Shown here piece by piece: positions 57,928-64,000 of a stretch of 64,000 nucleotides of DNA; within the stretch, counting starts at the first letter, position 1, and every line of letters starts with the position of its first letter. The position numbers and the translations under genes are program-made. The notes under the pieces were generated by a model. The model was not told the DNA's origin, did no database searches, and worked only from the letters and a program-made list of their open reading frames with translations. Location of the stretch: NCBI RefSeq assembly GCF_030680935.1, contig NZ_JAUXUP010000002.1:56164-120163 (forward strand), written 5' to 3'. This DNA is from Polaromonas sp. (GTDB lineage Bacteria > Pseudomonadota > Gammaproteobacteria > Burkholderiales > Burkholderiaceae_C).

Positions 57928-58410
57928 TCAGGACGCATTCGCTTGCAGCCGGGCAAAGGCAGCCACCACCCCGGGCGGCGCCTGCACCAGCTCGATCAGC
58001 ACACCCTCCCCTGCAATAGGAAACTCGTCATTGGCCTTGGGGTGCAGAAAACAGATGTCGAAACCCGCTGCCCCCTGCCGGATACCGCCAGGCGCAAAAC
58101 GCACACCCTGCCTTGTCAGCCAATCAACCGCTTTGGGCAGGTCGTCGATCCAAAGACCCACGTGATTGAGCGGCGTGGTGTGCACGGCAGGCTTTTTGTC
58201 GGGATCAATGGGCTGCATCAAGTCCACCTCGACCTTGAACGCCCCGCTGCCGAGGGCGCAGATGTCTTCATCGACGTTTTCGCGCTCGCTGCGAAAGGTG
58301 CCGGTGACCTCCAGGCCCAGCATGTCCACCCAGAGTTTTCCCAGGCGCTGCTTGTCGGGGCCGCCAATGGCGATTTGCTGGATGCCGAGGACTTTGAACG
58401 GTCGCTTCAT
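57928..58410 (-). CDS. VOC-family protein, candidate methylmalonyl-CoA epimerase
   Basis: A 160-residue protein with two betaalphabetabetabeta modules. The layout of the second module, [19 protein letters not shown], and FLHPK...[15 protein letters not shown] at the end matches methylmalonyl-CoA epimerase, including the His and Glu metal ligands. The first ligand position, which is His in known epimerases (DHIGIAV), is Gln here (IQQIAIG). Epimerase would complete the propionyl-CoA path set by pccA-pccB-meaB-mcm next to it. A glyoxalase-type dioxygenase or other VOC enzyme is the alternative. Confidence 0.72.
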   Translation of the reverse strand: MKRPFKVLGIQQIAIGGPDKQRLGKLWVDMLGLEVTGTFRSERENVDEDICALGSGAFKVEVDLMQPIDPDKKPAVHTTPLNHVGLWIDDLPKAVDWLTRQGVRFAPGGIRQGAAGFDICFLHPKANDEFPIAGEGVLIELVQAPPGVVAAFARLQANAS

Positions 58411-58688
58411 GATGTGCTGACCGCGCGGCGGCCCACCCGATAACTCACGCCCTGCGGGCCCGCGCTTTCGTGGTGCGGCGTCCCGGCGGCCAGCGTGAAG
58501 ATGTCCCCCACGCCATAGGTGGTGGACACACCCTCGACCACCAGCGTGATCTGCCCGGCGGTGATCAGCGCGCGTGCATCGAAGGGATGGTCGTGTTCGC
58601 CGAGGTGGTAACCCGCCATGCGCTCGACGGTGGCGATCTCGCCGAAGCCGTCGGCTTTCAGGGAAGTTTCAAATTCAAGGGTGTTCAT
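58407..58688 (-). CDS. Cupin-2 domain protein
   Basis: A 93-residue single-cupin protein with the first motif [17 protein letters not shown] and the second around [17 protein letters not shown], so His and Glu ligands for a metal are present. The substrate is not known. Its stop overlaps the VOC gene start by four bases (ATGA), and pccA ends 17 bases upstream of it, so it belongs to the propionyl-CoA operon. Confidence 0.87.
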   Translation of the reverse strand: MNTLEFETSLKADGFGEIATVERMAGYHLGEHDHPFDARALITAGQITLVVEGVSTTYGVGDIFTLAAGTPHHESAGPQGVSYRVGRRAVSTS

Positions 58689-58705
58689 GCCGACTCCCGG
58701 GGACT

Positions 58706-60754
58706 TCAGACAAATTCCACAATCGGCTGGTCCACCGAGAGCGATTCGCCCTTGCCGGCCAGCACCTTGCCCACCACGCCGTCGGCGGTGGCGAACAACA
58801 CGTTTTCCATTTTCATGGCCTCGATCACCGCGACGCGTTCGCCGGCCTGCACCTTCTGGCCGGGCAACACGGCCACTTCGACCAGCAGGCCGGGCATGGG
58901 CGACAGGACAAACCGGCTCATGTCGGGCGGCGCCTTGTAAGGCATCAGCGCATGCAGCTTGGCAGCGCGCGGCGACAGTACCAGCGCGTCCAGCCGCGTG
59001 CCGTTGTGGGCAACGCGGATCGCCAGCGGGTTGCGCCCGACGCCGCGCTCGACCTGAGCGGCAAACGGCTGGCCGTTGACCGTGCCGCGGATGCGGGCGC
59101 CGCCGAGGTGCCAGTTGCTACAAATTTCATAGCTGTTTGCGCCCGTTTCTATTCGGCTGGAGCCCGATTTGGCTTCATAGTCACGCACCACCACCGGATG
59201 CTCCGTGTTGGCACCACCGGCGCCCAGGCCAATGACCACAAACGCCTCACCCACCATCACGCCGTGGCCGGGCATCTGCCCGCTGATGCCGGCAGCGCGG
59301 CCCAGCATGCGCCGGTTCACGTAGGCCGCCAGCGCCACCAGAAAGTCCGGGTCGGCATGCGGCACGTCTTCGGCGTGGAAGCCCTGGGCGTAGTTCTCGG
59401 CGATGAAGCCGGTGTTGAAGTCGCCAGCCACAAATTTCGGGTGTGCCAGCAAAGCCGCCTGAAACGGGATATTGCTGCTGATGCCGCGGATCACAAAGGC
59501 ATTGAGCGCCTCGCGCATTTTGGCAATCGCATCAAGACGGTCCTTGCCATGGACGATCAGCTTGGCGATCATCGAGTCGTAAAACATCGGGATCTCGCCG
59601 CCGTCCTGGACGCCGGTATCGACCCGCACGCCCATCAGGTTCGCGATATCGGCCGCAAACATCGTCTCCTTCGGCGGCTGGAAGCGCACCAGACGGCCCG
59701 TTGAAGGCAGAAAGCTGCGAAACGGGTCTTCGGCATTGATGCGGCACTCGATGGCCCAGCCATTGCGCTGCACGTCCTTTTGCGCCAGCGGCAGTATTTC
59801 GCCGGCCGCGACGCGGATCATCAGCTCGACCAGGTCCAGGCCGGTGATGCATTCGGTCACCGGGTGCTCGACCTGCAGCCGGGTGTTCATCTCAAGGAAG
59901 TAAAAACTCTGGTCCTTGCCGACCACAAACTCCACCGTGCCGGCGCTTTCATACTTGACCGCCTTGGCCAGCGCCACGGCCTGCTCACCCATGGCCTTGC
60001 GTGTGGCGTCGCTGATGAAGGGTGACGGCGCTTCTTCAATCACCTTCTGGTGCCGGCGCTGGATCGAACATTCGCGCTCGTTCAGGTAAATCACATTGCC
60101 GTGCGAATCGCCCAGCAACTGGATCTCGATGTGGCGCGGCTCCTCGACAAACTTCTCGATAAAGACGCGGTCATCGCCAAAGCTGTTGCGCGCCTCGTTG
60201 CGGCAACTGGTGAAGCCTTCGAACGCCTCCTTGTCGTTGAAGGCCACACGCAAGCCCTTGCCGCCACCGCCGGCCGAGGCCTTGATCATCACCGGGTAAC
60301 CAATGCCTTGGGCAATCTCGACCGCCTTCTCGGCGGTCTCAATCGCGTCGTTGACGCCGGGAATGCAGTTGACACCCGCCGCGCCAGCCAGCTTTTTCGA
60401 CTCGATCTTGTCGCCCATCGCGGCAATCGAATAATGCTTGGGGCCGATGAACACAATGCCCTCTTCCTCGACCCGCTTGGCAAAGCCGGCGTTTTCGCTG
60501 AGGAAGCCATAGCCCGGATGCACCGCCTGGGCGCCCGTCTGTTTGCAGGCGGCGATGATCTTGTCGGCCTGCAGATAACTGTCGCGGCTGGGCGCAGGGC
60601 CGATGTTGACGGCCTCGTCGGCCAGCTCGACATGGCGCGCGTCCTTGTCAGCGTCGGAATACACCGCCACGGTTTTGATGCCCATCTTGCGGGCGGTGAG
60701 GATGACGCGGCAGGCGATTTCACCCCGATTCGCTATCAGTATTTTTTCAAACAT
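58706..60754 (-). CDS. pccA: Propionyl/acetyl-CoA carboxylase biotin-carrying alpha subunit
   Basis: A 682-residue protein. An N-terminal biotin carboxylase (MFEKILIANRGEIACRVI, ATP-grasp with KASAGGGGKGLR) leads through a BT-type linker to a C-terminal biotinyl domain with Lys648 in EAMKMENVL. It adds CO2 to the biotin that PccB transfers to propionyl-CoA. The ATG at 60754 has AGAAGG upstream. Residues about 527-546 (AKSGSSRIETGANSYEI...) are encoded by a dispersed repeat copy and look inserted. The 5' end is partly duplicated upstream (60841-60877). Confidence 0.95.
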   Translation of the reverse strand: MFEKILIANRGEIACRVILTARKMGIKTVAVYSDADKDARHVELADEAVNIGPAPSRDSYLQADKIIAACKQTGAQAVHPGYGFLSENAGFAKRVEEEGIVFIGPKHYSIAAMGDKIESKKLAGAAGVNCIPGVNDAIETAEKAVEIAQGIGYPVMIKASAGGGGKGLRVAFNDKEAFEGFTSCRNEARNSFGDDRVFIEKFVEEPRHIEIQLLGDSHGNVIYLNERECSIQRRHQKVIEEAPSPFISDATRKAMGEQAVALAKAVKYESAGTVEFVVGKDQSFYFLEMNTRLQVEHPVTECITGLDLVELMIRVAAGEILPLAQKDVQRNGWAIECRINAEDPFRSFLPSTGRLVRFQPPKETMFAADIANLMGVRVDTGVQDGGEIPMFYDSMIAKLIVHGKDRLDAIAKMREALNAFVIRGISSNIPFQAALLAHPKFVAGDFNTGFIAENYAQGFHAEDVPHADPDFLVALAAYVNRRMLGRAAGISGQMPGHGVMVGEAFVVIGLGAGGANTEHPVVVRDYEAKSGSSRIETGANSYEICSNWHLGGARIRGTVNGQPFAAQVERGVGRNPLAIRVAHNGTRLDALVLSPRAAKLHALMPYKAPPDMSRFVLSPMPGLLVEVAVLPGQKVQAGERVAVIEAMKMENVLFATADGVVGKVLAGKGESLSVDQPIVEFV
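59117..59174 (+). repeat. Dispersed palindrome-headed repeat, copy 12 (inside pccA)
   Basis: The head GCTACAAATTTCATAGC (59117-59133) is followed by TGTTTGCGCCCG and GGCTGGAGCCCGATTTG. It is antisense and in frame, between the biotin carboxylase and biotinyl domains of PccA. It aligns along its whole length with the truB copy. Confidence 0.9.
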
Positions 60755-60785
60755 ATGCCTTCTCCATCGGGGTGAAATCGCCTGC
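60710..60785. promoter_or_regulatory. 20-bp perfect inverted repeat enclosing the pccA start codon
   Basis: Bases 60710-60729 (pccA codons about 9-15) are the exact reverse complement of 60766-60785 in the leader. The 36-base loop contains the pccA start codon (60752-60754) and its ribosome-binding site. If it folds in mRNA, a long stable stem would flank the start and could control translation. Confidence 0.8.
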
Positions 60786-60875
60786 ATGCACTTCGTGCAT
60801 CAGCCGATGTAGCTGCGCTGCTGCGCCGCTTCGCGGCTGGTCACCCCGGTTCGCGATCAGAATTTTGGTAAACAT
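60747..60875 (-). CDS. Leader ORF from a partial duplication of pccA
   Basis: A 42-residue reading frame whose first 11 residues (MFTKILIANRG) copy the PccA N-terminus (MFEKILIANRG). After that it diverges (DQPRSGAAAQLHRLMHE...) and ends in a TGA that overlaps the first codons of pccA by eight bases. GGAG sits upstream of its ATG, so it may be translated. It is probably either a decayed copy of the pccA start or a short upstream ORF that couples to pccA. Confidence 0.6.
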   Translation of the reverse strand: MFTKILIANRGDQPRSGAAAQLHRLMHEVHAGDFTPMEKAYV

Positions 60876-60877
60876 AT
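60841..60877 (-). repeat. Decayed direct copy of the pccA start region
   Basis: Bases 60841-60877 match 60720-60756 at about 31 of 37 positions, including the ATG and the first eight or so codons of pccA. Confidence 0.75.
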
Positions 60878-61186
60878 CAGGCTCCTATCCGGAAATCTTC
60901 ATTGGGCGATTTGGCTCTGTGCCCGCAATGGGCACGCTGCATCCGCCTCCGCTCATGTCCCCCGCCCTTTGGGCTCCTCCTTGACTTCGCTGCGACGGAC
61001 GCAGCGCGCCCGTTGCTGCGAACGGGGTTTTGTGCAGGCCGACCATACCCGCCACTTCAAGAGCGGGCTGCCTGGGTGCTTTGCGTAGGTCAAGGAGGAG
61101 CCCGCAGGGCGGGGGACACGAAGCAAAGTACCCGGGCAGCACGCTCCCACCCAGGCTGTGGCGAGTAGGGCTGGTCACACCCACGC
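60876..61186. other. Structured intergenic region between pccB and pccA
   Basis: 311 bases without a gene. It holds nested inverted repeats: 60957-60985 with 61089-61117 (27 of 29 bases pair), 61062-61084 with about 61123-61145 (about 20 of 23 pair), and CGCTGCG-ACGGA-CGCAGCG (60988-61006). The sequence looks like a multi-stem, REP-like element rather than a promoter region. Confidence 0.7.
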
Positions 61187-62719
61187 TCACAGCGGAATGT
61201 TCCCGTGTTTGCGCCACGGGTTCTCAAGCTTCTTGTCTTTCAGCATCACCAGCGAACGACAGATGCGTTTGCGGGTCTCATGCGGAAGGATCACGTCGTC
61301 AATAAACCCACGTGCGCCAGCCACAAAGGGGTTCGCAAAACGCGCCTTGTACTCGGCCTCTTTCGCGGCCAGCTTGACCGGATCCTTGCGGTCTTCGCGG
61401 AAGATGATCTCGACCGCACCCTTGGCGCCCATGACGGCGATCTCGGCGTTCGGCCAGGCAAAGTTGACGTCGCCGCGCAGATGCTTGGAGCTCATCACGT
61501 CATAAGCGCCGCCGTAGGCCTTGCGCGTGATCACGGTGATTTTCGGCACCGTGCATTCGGCGTAGGCATATAACAGCTTGGCGCCGTGTTTGATGATGCC
61601 GCCGTACTCCTGGCTGGTGCCGGGCATGAAACCGGGCACATCCACAAAGGTGATCACCGGGATGTTGAAGGCATCACAAAACCGCACAAAGCGCGCAGCC
61701 TTGATGCTGCTCTTGATGTCCAGGCAGCCGGCCAGCACCAGCGGCTGGTTGGCGACGATGCCGACACTCTGGCCTTCCATACGCGCAAAACCGATGATGA
61801 TGTTTTTGGCGTACTCGGGCTGCAGTTCGAAGAAGTCGCCGTCGTCCACGGTTTTGGCAATCAGCTCCTTCATGTCGTAAGGTTTGTTCGGGTTCTCGGG
61901 TACCAGCGTGTCCAGGCTCAAGTCCATGCGGCCAGCCGGGTCGGCGCTGGGGCGGATAGGTGCCTTTTCGCGGTTGTTCAGCGGCAGGTAGTTGTAGAGC
62001 CGGCGCAGCATCAGCAGCGCCTCCACATCGTTTTCAAAGGCCAGGTCGGCGACGCCGCTGCGCGTGGTGTGCGTGGTGGCCCCGCCCAGCTCTTCAGCGG
62101 TCACCTCTTCGTGCGTCACTGTCTTCACCACCTCGGGGCCAGTGACAAACATATAGCTCGAGTCCTTCACCATGAAGATGAAATCAGTCATGGCCGGCGA
62201 ATACACGGCGCCGCCAGCGCACGGCCCCATGACCATGCTGATCTGCGGCACCACGCCCGAAGCCATCACGTTGCGCTGGAAAACATCGGCATAACCGCCT
62301 AGGGAAGCCACGCCTTCCTGAATGCGCGCACCACCCGAATCGTTGAGGCCAATCACAGGCGCGCCAACCTTCATCGCCTGGTCCATCACCTTGCAGATTT
62401 TTTCGGCGTGGGCCTCGCTGAGCGCGCCGCCGAACACAGTGAAGTCCTGGCTGAAGACAAACACCAGGCGGCCGTTGATCATGCCGTAGCCGGTGACCAC
62501 GCCGTCACCCGGCGGCCGGTTGTCGGCCATGCCGAAGTCGGTGCAGCGGTGCTCGACAAACATGTCCCACTCTTCAAACGTGCCTTCGTCGAGCAGCAGT
62601 TCCAGGCGCTCGCGCGCCGTCAGTTTGCCTTTGCCGTGTTGCGCGTCTATGCGTTTTTGCCCGCCGCCCAGTCGGGCCGCGGCGCGTTTTTTCTCGAGTT
62701 GCTCAAGGATTTCCTGCAT
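61187..62719 (-). CDS. pccB: Propionyl/acetyl-CoA carboxylase carboxyltransferase beta subunit
   Basis: A 510-residue carboxyltransferase of the two-domain crotonase-related fold. The acyl-CoA and biotin oxyanion sites lie in [24 protein letters not shown] and [23 protein letters not shown]. It moves CO2 from biotin on PccA to propionyl-CoA to give (S)-methylmalonyl-CoA. Length and ends are normal. It lies between meaB and pccA in the operon; a 311-base structured gap separates it from pccA. Confidence 0.96.
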   Translation of the reverse strand: MQEILEQLEKKRAAARLGGGQKRIDAQHGKGKLTARERLELLLDEGTFEEWDMFVEHRCTDFGMADNRPPGDGVVTGYGMINGRLVFVFSQDFTVFGGALSEAHAEKICKVMDQAMKVGAPVIGLNDSGGARIQEGVASLGGYADVFQRNVMASGVVPQISMVMGPCAGGAVYSPAMTDFIFMVKDSSYMFVTGPEVVKTVTHEEVTAEELGGATTHTTRSGVADLAFENDVEALLMLRRLYNYLPLNNREKAPIRPSADPAGRMDLSLDTLVPENPNKPYDMKELIAKTVDDGDFFELQPEYAKNIIIGFARMEGQSVGIVANQPLVLAGCLDIKSSIKAARFVRFCDAFNIPVITFVDVPGFMPGTSQEYGGIIKHGAKLLYAYAECTVPKITVITRKAYGGAYDVMSSKHLRGDVNFAWPNAEIAVMGAKGAVEIIFREDRKDPVKLAAKEAEYKARFANPFVAGARGFIDDVILPHETRKRICRSLVMLKDKKLENPWRKHGNIPL

Positions 62720-62747
62720 GGTGTGCTTTCTCTCTGTCTTTTACTAC

Positions 62748-62800
62748 GCTACATATTTGATAGCTACTTACGCCCGACTGGCATGGGCTGCGAGCAGATT
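62748..62800 (+). repeat. Dispersed palindrome-headed repeat, copy 13 (meaB 3' end)
   Basis: The head GCTACATATTTGATAGC (62748-62764) is followed by TACTTACGCCCG and ATGGGCTGCGAGCAGATTT. It spans the meaB stop codon and supplies the last nine or so MeaB residues (around LLAAHASRA) and the TAA. Confidence 0.85.
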
Positions 62801-63790
62801 TCGTGCTGCAGTCGAGGCAGGAATGCGGCCACCGGCCACATCGGCCAGCATGGCCGGCAACAGGGCGCTGACCGCCGGGTCCTGGCGAAACGCCTGCTTG
62901 AGCGCGGCATCAATGCGCTCCCACATCCAGGCCAGCGACTGCAGTCGACGCCGCTCGGCCAGTTTTCCATTGCTTGTTTGAATGCTTCTGAACTGGGTAA
63001 CCGCCGTCCAGAAAGCATCGACGCCGGTGTTGTGCAGCGCGCTGAGCTGGATCACCTGCGGGTGCCAGAACGAGTCATAGGCCGCAGCCTGAGCGCTGCC
63101 CATCGCGTTGTTGACCAGGCCAAACAGGCGCATGGCCGAGGTGATCTGGGCCTGCGCTCGCATGGCGGCGTCGGCATCAATGTCGGCTTTGTTGATGATG
63201 ACCAGGTCGGCCAGCTCCATCACACCTTTCTTGATCGCCTGCAGGTCGTCGCCGGCGTTCGGCAACTGCATCAGCACAAACATGTCGGTCGTGTTGGCAA
63301 CGGCGGTTTCGCTCTGGCCGACGCCCACGGTTTCGACGATCACGATGTCGTACCCGGCGGCTTCGCAGACCAGCATGGCCTCGCGGGTTTTTTCGGCCAC
63401 GCCGCCCAGCGTGCCACTCGACGGGCTGGGCCGGATGTAGGCGCGCTCGTGCACCGACAGTTGTTCCATGCGTGTCTTGTCGCCGAGAATGGAGCCGCCA
63501 GAGACGGATGACGAGGGGTCAATCGTCAACACCGCCACGCGATGCCCCTGCTTGATCAAATGCAGGCCCAGCACTTCGATGAATGTGGATTTTCCGACGC
63601 CCGGCACACCGCTGATGCCCAGGCGGAAGGCCTTGCCGGTGTGCGGCAGCAAGGCCGTCAGCAACTCGTCGCCCTGGGCGCGGTGATCGGCGCGGGTGGA
63701 TTCCAGCAGCGTGATGGCCTTGGCGATCGCGCGACGCTGCGCGGCGGCATCACCGTGCAGGACCGCGGCCACCAGTTCGCCGGAAGTCAC
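62768..63790 (-). CDS. meaB: Methylmalonyl-CoA mutase-associated GTPase MeaB
   Basis: A 340-residue G3E GTPase that protects and reloads methylmalonyl-CoA mutase with adenosylcobalamin. Walker A GVPGVGKST is at 61-69; LTIDPSSSVSGGSILGDKTRM, ETVGVGQSE and NKADIDAD are the other GTP motifs. The GTG start at 63790 overlaps the mutase stop (GTGA). The C-terminal residues and stop codon come from a copy of the dispersed repeat. Often annotated ArgK. Confidence 0.95.
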   Translation of the reverse strand: MTSGELVAAVLHGDAAAQRRAIAKAITLLESTRADHRAQGDELLTALLPHTGKAFRLGISGVPGVGKSTFIEVLGLHLIKQGHRVAVLTIDPSSSVSGGSILGDKTRMEQLSVHERAYIRPSPSSGTLGGVAEKTREAMLVCEAAGYDIVIVETVGVGQSETAVANTTDMFVLMQLPNAGDDLQAIKKGVMELADLVIINKADIDADAAMRAQAQITSAMRLFGLVNNAMGSAQAAAYDSFWHPQVIQLSALHNTGVDAFWTAVTQFRSIQTSNGKLAERRRLQSLAWMWERIDAALKQAFRQDPAVSALLPAMLADVAGGRIPASTAARNLLAAHASRA

Positions 63791-64000
63791 TTCAGCGCAG
63801 CCTTGATCTGCTCCAGCACATCCTTGGCGCTGGCCGGAATCGGCGTGCCCGGGCCGTAGATGCCTTTGACACCCGCCTCGTACAACATCTCGTAGTCCTG
63901 GCGCGGAATCACGCCGCCGACAAACACGATGATGTCGTCGGCGCCCTGCTTCTTGAGCTCGGCGATGATGGCGGGCACCAGGGTCTTGTGGCCGGCCGCC
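63787..64000 (-). CDS. Methylmalonyl-CoA mutase, C-terminal B12-binding end (partial)
   Basis: Only the last 70 or so residues lie in the window; the gene runs off the right edge. AAGHKTLVPAIIAELKKQG and IIVFVGGVIPRQDYEML are typical of the cobalamin-binding domain of the mutase large subunit (the LVP and GGVIP segments). The end AKDVLEQIKAALK is also typical. The mutase converts (R)-methylmalonyl-CoA to succinyl-CoA, and MeaB serves it. Which mutase form it is (single chain or scpA) cannot be told. Confidence 0.92.
   Translation of the reverse strand, partial: AAGHKTLVPAIIAELKKQGADDIIVFVGGVIPRQDYEMLYEAGVKGIYGPGTPIPASAKDVLEQIKAALK

Overview
The window looks like chromosomal DNA of a beta-proteobacterium of the family Comamonadaceae, close to Polaromonas or Rhodoferax. 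The evidence is high G+C, the type and order of the housekeeping genes, a complete ISC iron-sulfur operon, a CysB-type regulator, a PhaZ-type polyhydroxybutyrate (PHB) depolymerase, a KorABC-type oxidoreductase and a propionyl-CoA/methylmalonyl-CoA operon. This is inferred from protein character; no search was run. I see no rRNA, CRISPR array, prophage or complete insertion sequence. One tRNA gene is present.

Layout. 1-5.7 kb: guaB, a DUF4124 protein, rnfH-ratA, smpB, a 3-hydroxyisobutyryl-CoA hydrolase-like gene and an EamA transporter. 5.8-14.3 kb: the translation operon rimP-nusA-infB-rbfA-truB-typA on the minus strand. 14.5-20 kb: the yejABEF peptide transporter, divergent from fabI. 21-26.3 kb: an acetyltransferase, a basic amino acid decarboxylase, an NfeD/SPFH membrane pair, a DUF2237 protein and tRNA-Ser(GGA). 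26.6-35.9 kb: a Liv-type binding lipoprotein, pepA-holC-unknown, lptF-lptG-cbiX, cysB with an aminotransferase, and a DUF1499 protein. 35.9-38.9 kb: a PHB-depolymerase-like esterase, trhO and a glutathione transferase. 38.9-44.7 kb: iscR-iscS-iscU-iscA-hscB-hscA-fdx with an IscR-like operator. 44.7-48.4 kb: uvrB, a 272-bp inverted-repeat element and an aromatic aminotransferase. 48.4-52.6 kb: small enzymes, phaZ and an orphan RnfB-like ferredoxin. 52.6-57.8 kb: a CBS protein and korB-korA-korC. 57.9-64 kb: VOC protein, cupin, pccA, pccB, meaB and the 3' end of methylmalonyl-CoA mutase, all on the minus strand.

How the genes work together. The last 6 kb carries propionyl-CoA to succinyl-CoA; the VOC protein resembles methylmalonyl-CoA epimerase. 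KorABC next door would act on 2-oxoglutarate or a related 2-oxoacid and pass electrons to ferredoxin or NADP. PhaZ and the second depolymerase-like gene would mobilise PHB, and both have the same CTGC-N3-GCA(G/A) operator-like palindrome upstream. CbiX (siroheme), CysB and a YbdL-like aminotransferase form a possible sulfur group.

The most unusual feature is a dispersed repeat of about 45-65 bp. It has a fixed 17-bp palindromic head of the form GCTAY-N7-RTAGC, usually followed by a TGCTTGCGCCC-like segment. I count 13 copies, in both orientations. Eight lie inside conserved reading frames without breaking them. Also notable are the MITE-like element 7 bp from the uvrB start codon, and a partial duplication of the 5' end of pccA that creates a leader reading frame and places the pccA start codon in the loop of a 20-bp perfect inverted repeat.
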